The notes under the pieces were generated by a model. That model ran no database searches. It saw only the letters and a list, made by a program, of their open reading frames with translations, and was not told the DNA's origin. Positions 26,948 through 34,968 of a stretch of 64,000 bases of DNA are shown one piece after another; within the stretch, counting starts at the first letter, position 1, and each line of letters opens with the position of its first letter. The translations under genes and the position numbers were made by a program. The DNA comes from UBA4923 sp964606165. Lineage in GTDB: Bacteria > Bacillota > Clostridia > Saccharofermentanales > DTU023. The DNA lies in NCBI GenBank assembly GCA_964606165.1, contig CAZSFQ010000004.1, positions 1-64,000 on the forward strand, written 5' to 3'.

Positions 26948-29900
26948 CTATTCCCAGGCGATGCTGCTGCCGTTTTCACCTTTTTTCGCGACCAGTTTCT
27001 GGTCGATCGCCTGCCGAAGCATGGAGAGGTGTGAGATGACCCCGATCATGCGATTATCCTCGGCCAATCCCTGCAAAAGTCCCATGGCCTCCTGCAGCGA
27101 GTTCTCATCAAGACTCCCAAAACCCTCATCGATAAAAAGTGAGTCAATCTCTACACCGCCCGCGTGAGCCATGACGACATCCGACAAACCCAGCGCCAGT
27201 GACAGCACCACTTGAAACTTTTCGCCGCCCGAAAGGGATGATACGGGCCGGGTCCTGGCATTCCACAAATCTTCAACCGAAAGATCGAGGCCCGTCCGCG
27301 CACGCCGGTCCCTGGCCTCCTCCGACCTGCGCAGAATGTAGCGCCCTCCCGTCATCTGCGTCAGCCGCTGATTGGCATGCCGGATCACCCGGGCGAAATA
27401 CCAGGTCTGGACATAGGTTTCAAAGCTGATCTGGTCCGCCTCCCTGTGCTGGCCCGAAGCAAGATCGGAAAGGTCTTTCAAGATCTCCTCTTCCTGGCTC
27501 GCTTCCTTCATCAGGGTGAAAGATTCCTGTATCGACCGGACAGAGCCTTGCGCGATTTCCAGTTTTGTTTTGACCGAAGTCAGGTCAAGCTCGCGCTGTT
27601 TTTGTTCCGCCTCAAGTTTTGCCAGAAGATCCGACTCTTCTTTTTCGTCACGGCGCACCAGGCCCGCCGTCTCCGCCCGCAACCGGTCGAGGTCGCGCTT
27701 ATTGGCGTCGCGCGCGGCCTTGCCCGCCTCAAGCTCTTTCTGAAGAAGGAGCCGGTCAGCTTCGCTTAAAAGCATTTTCCTGTATTCTTCTTCGGATTGA
27801 AAAGAAGCCTCTTCCAGCGCATTGACCAGATCGTTCTCAAGGGCGGACACTTCCGCTTCAAGCCTTGCCTCTTGGGACTCGAGCGAGGATAAATGTGTCT
27901 TTGCTGCCGCCAGGCTGGCCAGGGTCTCCCGGTCGCCTTCTTGTGCCCGGTCGCTTTCTGCTTTCAGCTGTCCGTGAAGCGCCCGGTATTCTCTCAATTT
28001 ATCGGCGACAGCCCTCTGATCCATTCCTGTCCGCCCTTCGTGCAAAGAGGCTGCCTCACCGCGCATGCCGGCCGCCTCCTCCCGTTTTTTCGCGATCAAC
28101 AAATCCTTTTGTTCTTTTTCCAGAATCAGCTTTTCAAGGGATCCCTCATCCGCTTTCTTTTTTTCTTCCAATTGACCGCGGCGATCCCTGCGGGCCTCCT
28201 CAATCTTTAACTCTTCTTCCCGCGCGAGAAGCTCCGCTGCCTTTGTTTCACCGAACAAGGACAAGCTTTGTTCCAGCTGATCCGCTTGATCTTCCAGGCT
28301 TGACGCGGTGAGCCCGGTGCCCAGCAGGAACCCGGCCTCTGCTTCAAGCTGGCGGGCTCTTTCCTTGATCCGCTCCGCCATCCCCCTGATATCCCCGCTC
28401 TTCTCCTCTGTGCGGGTCCGGCTCTTTTCTGCCTGCTTTGAGAGGAGCTCAACTTCCTCTTTCGAGGGCGCTCCCGCTGAGAGAGCCGCTTTTGCCGGGT
28501 GGTGTTCAGAACCGCATACCGGGCAGGCTTGGCCTTCTTCCAGGTCCCTGGCCAATATGCCGGCACTTTCCAGGTAAAGTTTTGCCGCCGCCTCTTTGGC
28601 TTTGGCGTCATCCTCTTCCCACGCTGACATCAAGCCTTCAAGCTCTTGTCTTTCATTTTGAAGCGCGGCCAGGTCTGAAACCATCCTGGCAAGGCCGGAC
28701 CGGATCTCCCTGGCCTTGTCTATTTCCCTTCTGGTTTCATCGACTCGTTTTTCACAGTGACCAAGCTTACGGTCAACGTCCGCCAGCTTTTTGTATTCCT
28801 CCGCGTCTCGCTTGATCACAGCTTCAAGGGCATTTTGCCGCTTTGCAAGCTGGTCCAGTTCGCTGGATGCCTCCCCGATCTCCTCATCGGCTGTCTGCAG
28901 CGCCGACTCCAATTTCTCCAGCTTGAGCAGCTTATCGACCTCCTGCTTCAGGGCGGTAATCCTCGCCGGCAGCGATTCCAGCTGATCGCGTTTTTTTTCG
29001 GCAGCCTGAATGATTAGAAGCGCCGACTTGCGGTTTTCTTCCGCCTCCTCCAGCTTCGTTTCAGCTTGCGACAGCTCCTGGCACACACTCTCAAGCCGCT
29101 TGCGCGCGTCTTCCCGTTTTCCGTAAGGAATCGATACGAACCTGGAGGCGCGCTCCGCCGCGTTCAGCCTGGAAACCTGTTCCAAATAAGTTTCCTCCCC
29201 GGCATCAAGCTCTTCCTTATCAAGCAGGGCCATTTCAAATTGATCGAAACGCTGGTTATCGCTGCGGATTTTTTCCAAGAGGGTCTGGGCTTGCTTGACT
29301 TTGGCCCGTCCTGACTCCAGCTCTTTTTCCGCTTGGGCTGAACGCTCCTCCAGTGCAGTCACAAGAAGCGCCAGGCCGGGAATCAATGCTTCAACATCCC
29401 AGCTGTTTTTCGCGGTGACGATGGTATCGCGCCGGCTTTCCAATGCCTCTTCCCCCGCGGGGAAATCGAAACGGGCAAGGTCTACAAAGAGCCGGCTGAC
29501 CAGCACCCTGCTTCTGTCTCTTGCCTCTTTGTAGAGATTGCCCAGCCGGTCCTGCATTTCACGGTAGGGCAGGGTGCCGAACAGCTTGCGATAAATAGCC
29601 GCGCGATCCTTGCTGGAAGTCTCGACCAGCTCAAAAAATGCCCCCTGCGCGATCATGACGACCTGTCTGAACTGGTCCTTGTCAAGGCCAATCAATTCTC
29701 CTATTTTTTTATCCGCCTGTGCCTTGGAGGTCAGTACCTGCCCATCCGGCAGCGTCAGCTCGACTGTGGGGTTTTGCTCTGTTACCCCCTTACCGGATTT
29801 CTTGGGTCGGAGATAGCGGGGTGAGCGCCGTATCTTGTATTCTTGTGAGCGCAAGGAAAAGGTTAGCTCGACATAGGTCTCGGTGTCCGGACCGGCAAAA

Positions 29901-30103
29901 TCGGACCGCAGTGAATGGTTTCCGCGTGATTCACCGCTTGTGTCGTCATAAAGGGCATACATGAGAGCATCAAAAATAATGGTTTTCCCCGACCCTGTTT
30001 CACCTGAAATCAGAAAGATTCCCTGGCGGACGCCCTCAAAGGAAATGGCCGTCTCTTTGGCGTAGGGACCGAAAGCACTCAGGGTCAATCGAAGGGGTTT
30101 CAT
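26948..30103 (-). CDS. sbcC: SbcC subunit of the SbcCD nuclease
   Basis: ATPase subunit of the SbcCD (Rad50/Mre11-type) double-strand nuclease that trims hairpins and protein-blocked ends. The 1051-residue protein has an N-terminal P-loop GETGSGKT near residue 35, very long charged coiled-coil arms, a zinc-hook CPVCG near residue 527 at the midpoint, and at the C-terminus the ABC signature SSLSGGEKFQ plus Walker B LFIDEGFGSLDE. Its ATG overlaps the sbcD stop by four bases. Length and symmetry are normal. The 113 bases after its stop, up to the aminotransferase gene, hold no further gene. Confidence 0.95.
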   Translation of the reverse strand: MKPLRLTLSAFGPYAKETAISFEGVRQGIFLISGETGSGKTIIFDALMYALYDDTSGESRGNHSLRSDFAGPDTETYVELTFSLRSQEYKIRRSPRYLRPKKSGKGVTEQNPTVELTLPDGQVLTSKAQADKKIGELIGLDKDQFRQVVMIAQGAFFELVETSSKDRAAIYRKLFGTLPYREMQDRLGNLYKEARDRSRVLVSRLFVDLARFDFPAGEEALESRRDTIVTAKNSWDVEALIPGLALLVTALEERSAQAEKELESGRAKVKQAQTLLEKIRSDNQRFDQFEMALLDKEELDAGEETYLEQVSRLNAAERASRFVSIPYGKREDARKRLESVCQELSQAETKLEEAEENRKSALLIIQAAEKKRDQLESLPARITALKQEVDKLLKLEKLESALQTADEEIGEASSELDQLAKRQNALEAVIKRDAEEYKKLADVDRKLGHCEKRVDETRREIDKAREIRSGLARMVSDLAALQNERQELEGLMSAWEEDDAKAKEAAAKLYLESAGILARDLEEGQACPVCGSEHHPAKAALSAGAPSKEEVELLSKQAEKSRTRTEEKSGDIRGMAERIKERARQLEAEAGFLLGTGLTASSLEDQADQLEQSLSLFGETKAAELLAREEELKIEEARRDRRGQLEEKKKADEGSLEKLILEKEQKDLLIAKKREEAAGMRGEAASLHEGRTGMDQRAVADKLREYRALHGQLKAESDRAQEGDRETLASLAAAKTHLSSLESQEARLEAEVSALENDLVNALEEASFQSEEEYRKMLLSEADRLLLQKELEAGKAARDANKRDLDRLRAETAGLVRRDEKEESDLLAKLEAEQKQRELDLTSVKTKLEIAQGSVRSIQESFTLMKEASQEEEILKDLSDLASGQHREADQISFETYVQTWYFARVIRHANQRLTQMTGGRYILRRSEEARDRRARTGLDLSVEDLWNARTRPVSSLSGGEKFQVVLSLALGLSDVVMAHAGGVEIDSLFIDEGFGSLDENSLQEAMGLLQGLAEDNRMIGVISHLSMLRQAIDQKLVAKKGENGSSIAWE

Positions 30104-31269
30104 CGGCCTGTCTCCGCTGAAGATTCGGCTTTTTCCGCCACTTCCTCCACCACCTGCCTTTGGCCCGCAGTCAAGTGGCGGCCAATCTGGGAAAGGTAAA
30201 ACTCAGCAAAGAGCTGAGCCAGGCTCATGGTGCGAAAATCGTCCCTGCCGACCAGGGCGTCTTGCGGCTCATCCCCGCCGTCCCGGTCGAACAAGAGCCG
30301 CATGACGTGGGGGTAGACCGTCTTCAGGCGGTTCATGGGGTCGGCCACAGCGCCTTCATCCGTCAATGTTACTTCCAGATAGTCCAAACGCGCGGGATCG
30401 TTCCTCTGCTCCAGTTCCCGCCCGGCCGCGATCAGTTCCTCGATTGGCCCCCGCAATCGCCGCATGGCATGGAGTTGGGCAAGCGGAAGATGGCGGATGA
30501 CCGCTTCCCCATTGAGGGGCAGGTCGACCAGGAGCGCCCCTTTTGTCTGTCCTGCCTCTGAAAAAGAATAGGCCAGGGGCGAGCCCGCGTAGTAAAGGGG
30601 TCCCGTCCCCACTTGCTGGTGCCGATGCAGATGGCCCAGCGCCACATAGTCATAACCCGCGAAGATTGCCGCGTCGATTTCATCTGCCAGGCCGACCTGC
30701 AGTATTTCAGAGTCGGAACGCAGGGGTTCCTGGCCCCGCGCCCTGACAAACTGATGCGCCACCAGGACCTGGCGTCCCGGTCCGCGGCCGGCAGTCGAGA
30801 GTACCGCGGCAACGCCGTCGGCTGTGGAATTCAGCTCTTTATCGGGGAAGAATCCGCGGACATCGCCAAGGCGGATAAAGGGCATGAGGTGGAAGGTCAC
30901 CGGCCCTTCCTGGTCAGTCATGACAAGCTTTTCCAGCTTCCCCGAAAAAGTGCCCGCGACATGGATGCCATGTGAAGCAAAAAATGCATTGCCGAAAGCA
31001 AGCCGGTCACCGGAATCGTGGTTGCCCGCAACGATGAGAAGGCTTGTCCCGGTCCGGGAGAGGTCGGTCAGAAAGGTCTCAAACAATCGGATGGCTTCAA
31101 TTGAGGGAATAGCCTTGTCAAAAACATCGCCCGCAATAAGCAGGGCATCGGGTTTCTCTTGGCGGCACAAGCCGATCACCGAATCAAGCATGATCCTCTG
31201 ATCATCAATCAGCGAAAAGGAGTGAACCCGCTTGCCCAGGTGGAGATCCGCCAAGTGCATGAACCGCAT
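30100..31269 (-). CDS. sbcD: SbcD nuclease subunit
   Basis: Metallophosphoesterase subunit of SbcCD. The 389-residue protein shows the phosphodiesterase motifs in order: DLHLG at 8-12, GDVFD near 48, GNHD near 83, and the later H residues in VAHQFVRARGQ and the GHLHRHQ motif. The C-terminal capping region follows. It starts two bases downstream of the patatin gene stop and overlaps sbcC by four bases, so expression is coupled through the patatin and RDD genes. Confidence 0.95.
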   Translation of the reverse strand: MRFMHLADLHLGKRVHSFSLIDDQRIMLDSVIGLCRQEKPDALLIAGDVFDKAIPSIEAIRLFETFLTDLSRTGTSLLIVAGNHDSGDRLAFGNAFFASHGIHVAGTFSGKLEKLVMTDQEGPVTFHLMPFIRLGDVRGFFPDKELNSTADGVAAVLSTAGRGPGRQVLVAHQFVRARGQEPLRSDSEILQVGLADEIDAAIFAGYDYVALGHLHRHQQVGTGPLYYAGSPLAYSFSEAGQTKGALLVDLPLNGEAVIRHLPLAQLHAMRRLRGPIEELIAAGRELEQRNDPARLDYLEVTLTDEGAVADPMNRLKTVYPHVMRLLFDRDGGDEPQDALVGRDDFRTMSLAQLFAEFYLSQIGRHLTAGQRQVVEEVAEKAESSAETGR

Positions 31270-31271
31270 GC

Positions 31272-32162
31272 TTACCCTCCCAGAAAGGCGCGCAGGCGGG
31301 GAAGTTCGCGCGTCGCCTGCTCGTGGCCCGCCAGGTATTGGCTCAAGAGTTTTTCCCTGTCCCTGTCTATCATGGAAAGATCGATGTGCTGGGGGTAGAA
31401 AACGTAGGCCCTGCCTTCGCCTTCAAGCTGCTCGACCGTGTCAAGCAGCTGATTGTATCGGAGATGCCGGGTCATCAGCGCTTCCCTTTCGGCCGGGTGC
31501 CGGTCGAGCACCCGGTTCATGAGCCTGATCTGGGGGATGGGATCCAGACGGAAGCCCCGCTCACGCGTCAGAACAATGACAAAGCGGTCGTATCCGTCCT
31601 CCATGGCGATACCGAGCGGAATCCCCACCCCAAGTCCGCCGTCCACATAGATTTTGCCGTCAATTTCCGTTTCCGGCATCAGGTAAGGTACGGAAGAAGA
31701 GGCCCGGACACGAATGCTCAGATCTTCCATGGTTGACATGTCATTTTTATGCCAATAGACCATGTGACCTTGGTATCGGAGAAAAGCGCCGACCACGCAC
31801 TCTGCCTCATTTCTTGAAAAAGCGTCGAAGTCGAAAGGGAGTGTCCCATCCTCACGGGGTGATTTCGAATAAATGTAGTCGGCGTTGAAAAAACCGTCGC
31901 CCTTGATCCAGGAGCTGAGATCGCCGAAGGAGGGGTCCTGCACGATGTCAGTGAATGAACGCCGTGCCCTTACATAATCGCGTGACAGATAGTTAACTGC
32001 GTGTGAAGCCCCCGCGGATATCCCCGCGACATAATTGAAATAGATGTCATGTTCAAGCAGCATGGAGGCAAAGCCCGCCGTGTAACAGGCGCGCATGCCG
32101 CCTCCTTCGAAGATAAGCGCCGTATCGAATACGTTGCTCTTGAGCCTGCTATCCCCGTCCAT
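31272..32162 (-). CDS. Patatin-like phospholipase
   Basis: A 296-residue patatin-fold acyl hydrolase of the bacterial RssA/YjjU kind. The oxyanion loop is EGGGMRACYTAG at 19-30, the nucleophile motif GISAG with Ser49, and the catalytic Asp lies in YVDGGLGVGIPL near 172. No signal peptide or transmembrane helix is seen, so it is cytosolic or membrane-peripheral. ATG 32162 follows GAGGGGGAAT and overlaps the end of the RDD gene by 14 bases. Substrate is unknown; members usually act on phospholipids. Its place in the sbcDC transcript is noted separately. Confidence 0.88.
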   Translation of the reverse strand: MDGDSRLKSNVFDTALIFEGGGMRACYTAGFASMLLEHDIYFNYVAGISAGASHAVNYLSRDYVRARRSFTDIVQDPSFGDLSSWIKGDGFFNADYIYSKSPREDGTLPFDFDAFSRNEAECVVGAFLRYQGHMVYWHKNDMSTMEDLSIRVRASSSVPYLMPETEIDGKIYVDGGLGVGIPLGIAMEDGYDRFVIVLTRERGFRLDPIPQIRLMNRVLDRHPAEREALMTRHLRYNQLLDTVEQLEGEGRAYVFYPQHIDLSMIDRDREKLLSQYLAGHEQATRELPRLRAFLGG

Positions 32163-32643
32163 ATTCCCCCTCTTCAGCCGTCTTCAGGGAGCCAAGTGAA
32201 GTCTCTTTCTCCCAGAAAGGCAAAAAGCCTTGACCTTGGGCTGTGTAGGCCCGCGCCAGGCAGACAAGCCGGTAAAAGGGTAATCCGAAGCCCAGTGTCC
32301 CGCTCCAGACATGCCAGGAACGGCGGCTGGCCTGCCTTAGGGTCAGCCGTCCACCCGAAGGATGGCGCACGGCCAGGCCGCATAAGGCTTTGCCGGGGGT
32401 CGTTGACAGCAAGGCCAGCCAGATGGGTTCCGCTAAAAACATGAGGCCGCTGGCAACCAACTGGTCCAACCAGAAATGCGCCAGGCTGTGCCGCCAGGCC
32501 GGCAGAAAAAGTTTTTCCTCGAGAGAATACCAGAGCACCAGCCAGATCAGGAAGTCGATGAGCCGCGCAAAGAAACGACGCCACAGGAACAAAAAGACAC
32601 TGTGATCGCCTTTGTCATTCCTCTTGAACCAGCGCCGTGACAT
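32149..32643 (-). CDS. RDD-family membrane protein
   Basis: A small membrane protein of the RDD family, 164 residues from ATG 32643. The RDD signature region RRFFARLIDFLIWLVLW begins the first membrane segment, and TTPGKALCGLAVR follows the second or third segment as is typical. A GTG at 32655 would add four residues but has its ribosome site too close. Some RDD proteins act as Na+/H+ antiporters or membrane helpers; no function can be assigned here. It heads the four-gene unit with the patatin gene, sbcD and sbcC. Confidence 0.78.
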   Translation of the reverse strand: MSRRWFKRNDKGDHSVFLFLWRRFFARLIDFLIWLVLWYSLEEKLFLPAWRHSLAHFWLDQLVASGLMFLAEPIWLALLSTTPGKALCGLAVRHPSGGRLTLRQASRRSWHVWSGTLGFGLPFYRLVCLARAYTAQGQGFLPFWEKETSLGSLKTAEEGEYGRG

Positions 32644-32677
32644 AACCCCGCCCACAACCCCTTAACTTGCTGGTTCG

Positions 32678-32711
32678 AGTTTATCACAAAGGCTGCGGTG
32701 CCCCCTGTCAA
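32678..32711 (-). promoter_or_regulatory. Promoter region for the RDD-patatin-sbcDC unit
   Basis: A perfect TTGACA (32711-32706) and a TG-extended TAAACT (32683-32678) occur on the minus strand 35-65 bases before the RDD gene. Spacing between them is 22 bases, longer than ideal, so which elements pair is uncertain. Confidence 0.4.
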
Positions 32712-32759
32712 ACTAGGCACAAGTCTGTCGATCCAAGCCGTTTTCGCCTGATCCATAAC

Positions 32760-32803
32760 GGTCCGGTATGATAAAATACAAACAATTGCCGGGGTACCGG
32801 ACC
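32760..32803 (+). promoter_or_regulatory. aspS-gatCAB promoter within a perfect inverted repeat
   Basis: An extended -10 TGA-TAAAAT lies at 32769-32777. It is enclosed by a perfect 9-bp inverted repeat, GGTCCGGTA (32760-32768) and TACCGGACC (32795-32803), with a 26-base centre; TGTTTTTG follows. The repeat could be a repressor site or a weak attenuator stem. Confidence 0.5.
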
Positions 32804-32864
32804 TGTTTTTGTGTGCTCGAAACACGGCAGCTGTGCCTGCCGGCTGGAAGATGGAAACGAGTTT

Positions 32865-34958
32865 ATGAAAAGAACGAATTATTGCGGCCTATTCACGGAG
32901 CGCGACGTGGGCCATGAGACGACAGCCTGTGGCTGGGTCGAAACAAAACGCGACATGGGCGGTGTAATTTTCATTGACCTGGCTGACCGTGAAGGTATTC
33001 TTCAGATCGTATTCAACCCACAGTACACCGCGTCTGAAGCCTTTAAGCTTGCGGAAGGGATCCGCCTCCAATCGGTTCTTCTTGTCAGGGGCACTTTGCA
33101 ACTGAGAGAAGAGGAAACGGTCAATCCCAAAATCGCAACGGGCACGGTCGAGCTCCGTGTCACAGAGGCCGAGCTGCTTTCGCCCTGCGCCCCTCTTCCC
33201 TTCGATCCGTCGGACGCCGACCATGTCAGGGAAGACCTGCGCCTTGCTTACCGCTTTCTTGACCTTCGCCGGCCGGCTCTCCGGGACGCCCTGCGTTTTC
33301 GTCACCGGGTGACCGCCGCCATCCGGCGTTTCATGGACAGCGAAGGTTTTGTTGATGTCGAGACCCCCCTCTTGACTAAAAGCACACCGGAAGGCGCCAG
33401 GGATTACCTGGTACCAAGCCGTGTCCACCCGGGCGCATTTTATGCGCTTCCCCAATCACCCCAGCTTTTTAAACAACTCCTCATGGTGGCGGGATTCGAC
33501 CGTTACTACCAGATTGCCCGTTGCTTCCGCGATGAAGATCTGCGTGCCGACCGCCAGCCGGAATTTACCCAGCTCGACCTTGAGATGTCTTTCGTGGAAA
33601 AAGAAGACGTAATCCTTCTATTGGAATCACTTTTCCGGTCTGTGATGAAAGAAGTCAAGGGCCTTGACTTCGACCAGCCCTTCTCCCGGCTTAGCTGGGA
33701 GGAGGCAATGGACCGGTACGGCACGGACAAACCGGATCTCCGCTTCGATCTTCCCATCATTGACCTGACCGATTTGGCCGGTCAAACCGATTTTTCAGTA
33801 TTTCGCCAAGCAGTCGAAGGAGGAGGCGTCGTCCGCGCCCTGACCGTCCCCGGCCAGGCGGATTTCTCCAGAACCACCATCGAGGAACTTACCGAGCACG
33901 CTGTCTCCGAGGGGGCTGCTGGCATGGCCTGGATTGCCTGGCGGCCGTCTGGCGAGGTCTATTCCATCCTGACCAAATTCATTGATGAGGACCATATGCA
34001 GGCGATCCTGGACCGGGTTCAGGCATCACCAGGTGATTTTGTCCTCTTTTCCGCCGATTCGCTTGAGCTTTCAAGGCGGGTTATGGGCGCGCTCAGGCTC
34101 CGGCTTGCCGATCTGCTCGGGCTGCGGGATCCGGATCGTTTCGCCTTCGCGGTTGTGACCGACTTTCCCATGTTTGAGTTCTCGCAAGAGGCAAAGCGTT
34201 ACCTGGCCCAGCACCATCCCTTCACCATGCCCTACCCGCAGGATATGGAATACCTGTCTTCAGACCCCTCGCGAGTCCGTTCGCTGGCCTACGATTTTGT
34301 ACTCAACGGGATCGAACTCGGATCGGGAAGCATCCGGATTCACCAAAGGGAGATTCAGACACAGGTTTTCAAGGTACTGGGACTTTCCGACCATGAAATC
34401 GAAGAGAGATTCGGTTTCATGCTGAGTTCCTTTCAGTATGGGGCGCCGCCCCACGGCGGGTTTGCCTTCGGCCTGGACCGCCTGGTCATGATTTTATCCG
34501 GCACCTCTTCCCTGCGCGATGTCATCGCTTTTCCGAAAATCAAGGACGCCTCCGATCCCATGACCAGGGCGCCTTCTTCGGTCGACCCTGAGCAGCTGGA
34601 GGAACTCGGCATCCGGCTGACTGAAAGCGGCAGTCCGCACACGGACATAGCAGCAGGGGCTGGAGGACACCGGCGGGCTGTCGAGATTGATTTGAAGAAA
34701 TTAGAAGCGCAGTCCCGCCTTCGCCTGACAGCCGGCGAGGAAGAAGAGGCACGCCGGCAGCTTTCGGAATTGATCACCCTGGCAGGTGCCCTTGACTCCA
34801 TTGATACTGCCGATGTGCCGCCGGTTTACACAGCGTCGGATGCCCGCAACATCCACCTGACGGAAGCCGACGACCGTCCGCCGTCAAGGGAAGAGATCTT
34901 TCAAAACGCGCCGGCGGAACGTGACGGCTTTTTCCTGGTACCCCCGGTTGTCGAGTGA
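32865..34958 (+). CDS. aspS-gatC: Aspartyl-tRNA synthetase fused to GatC
   Basis: A 697-residue fusion. Residues 1 to about 590 are a full bacterial-type AspRS: anticodon-binding OB fold with RDMGGVIFIDLADREG near 27-42, class II motif 2 region YYQIARCFRDEDLRADRQPEF, the GAD insertion, and motif 3 GGFAFGLDRLVM. After a linker, residues about 604-697 are a complete GatC: IDLKKLEAQSRLRL, then SIDTADVPP, SREEIFQNAPAERDGFF and LVPPVVE, matching the usual GatC end. No stop or frameshift separates them, and gatA starts 10 bases later, where free gatC is normally found. ATG 32865 is chosen because it begins the AspRS-typical sequence; the 18 preceding codons are unrelated. Neither the His nor the Leu reported to mark tRNA discrimination is present in RDxGG (Met instead). 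Confidence 0.93.
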   Translation: MKRTNYCGLFTERDVGHETTACGWVETKRDMGGVIFIDLADREGILQIVFNPQYTASEAFKLAEGIRLQSVLLVRGTLQLREEETVNPKIATGTVELRVTEAELLSPCAPLPFDPSDADHVREDLRLAYRFLDLRRPALRDALRFRHRVTAAIRRFMDSEGFVDVETPLLTKSTPEGARDYLVPSRVHPGAFYALPQSPQLFKQLLMVAGFDRYYQIARCFRDEDLRADRQPEFTQLDLEMSFVEKEDVILLLESLFRSVMKEVKGLDFDQPFSRLSWEEAMDRYGTDKPDLRFDLPIIDLTDLAGQTDFSVFRQAVEGGGVVRALTVPGQADFSRTTIEELTEHAVSEGAAGMAWIAWRPSGEVYSILTKFIDEDHMQAILDRVQASPGDFVLFSADSLELSRRVMGALRLRLADLLGLRDPDRFAFAVVTDFPMFEFSQEAKRYLAQHHPFTMPYPQDMEYLSSDPSRVRSLAYDFVLNGIELGSGSIRIHQREIQTQVFKVLGLSDHEIEERFGFMLSSFQYGAPPHGGFAFGLDRLVMILSGTSSLRDVIAFPKIKDASDPMTRAPSSVDPEQLEELGIRLTESGSPHTDIAAGAGGHRRAVEIDLKKLEAQSRLRLTAGEEEEARRQLSELITLAGALDSIDTADVPPVYTASDARNIHLTEADDRPPSREEIFQNAPAERDGFFLVPPVVE

Positions 34959-34968
34959 GGGATGGCAG

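Noticed and set aside
32811..32864. Eighteen extra N-terminal codons on AspRS
   Set aside because: They overlap the leader, have no counterpart in AspRS, and the sequence from MKRTNYCG at 32865 matches the family start.
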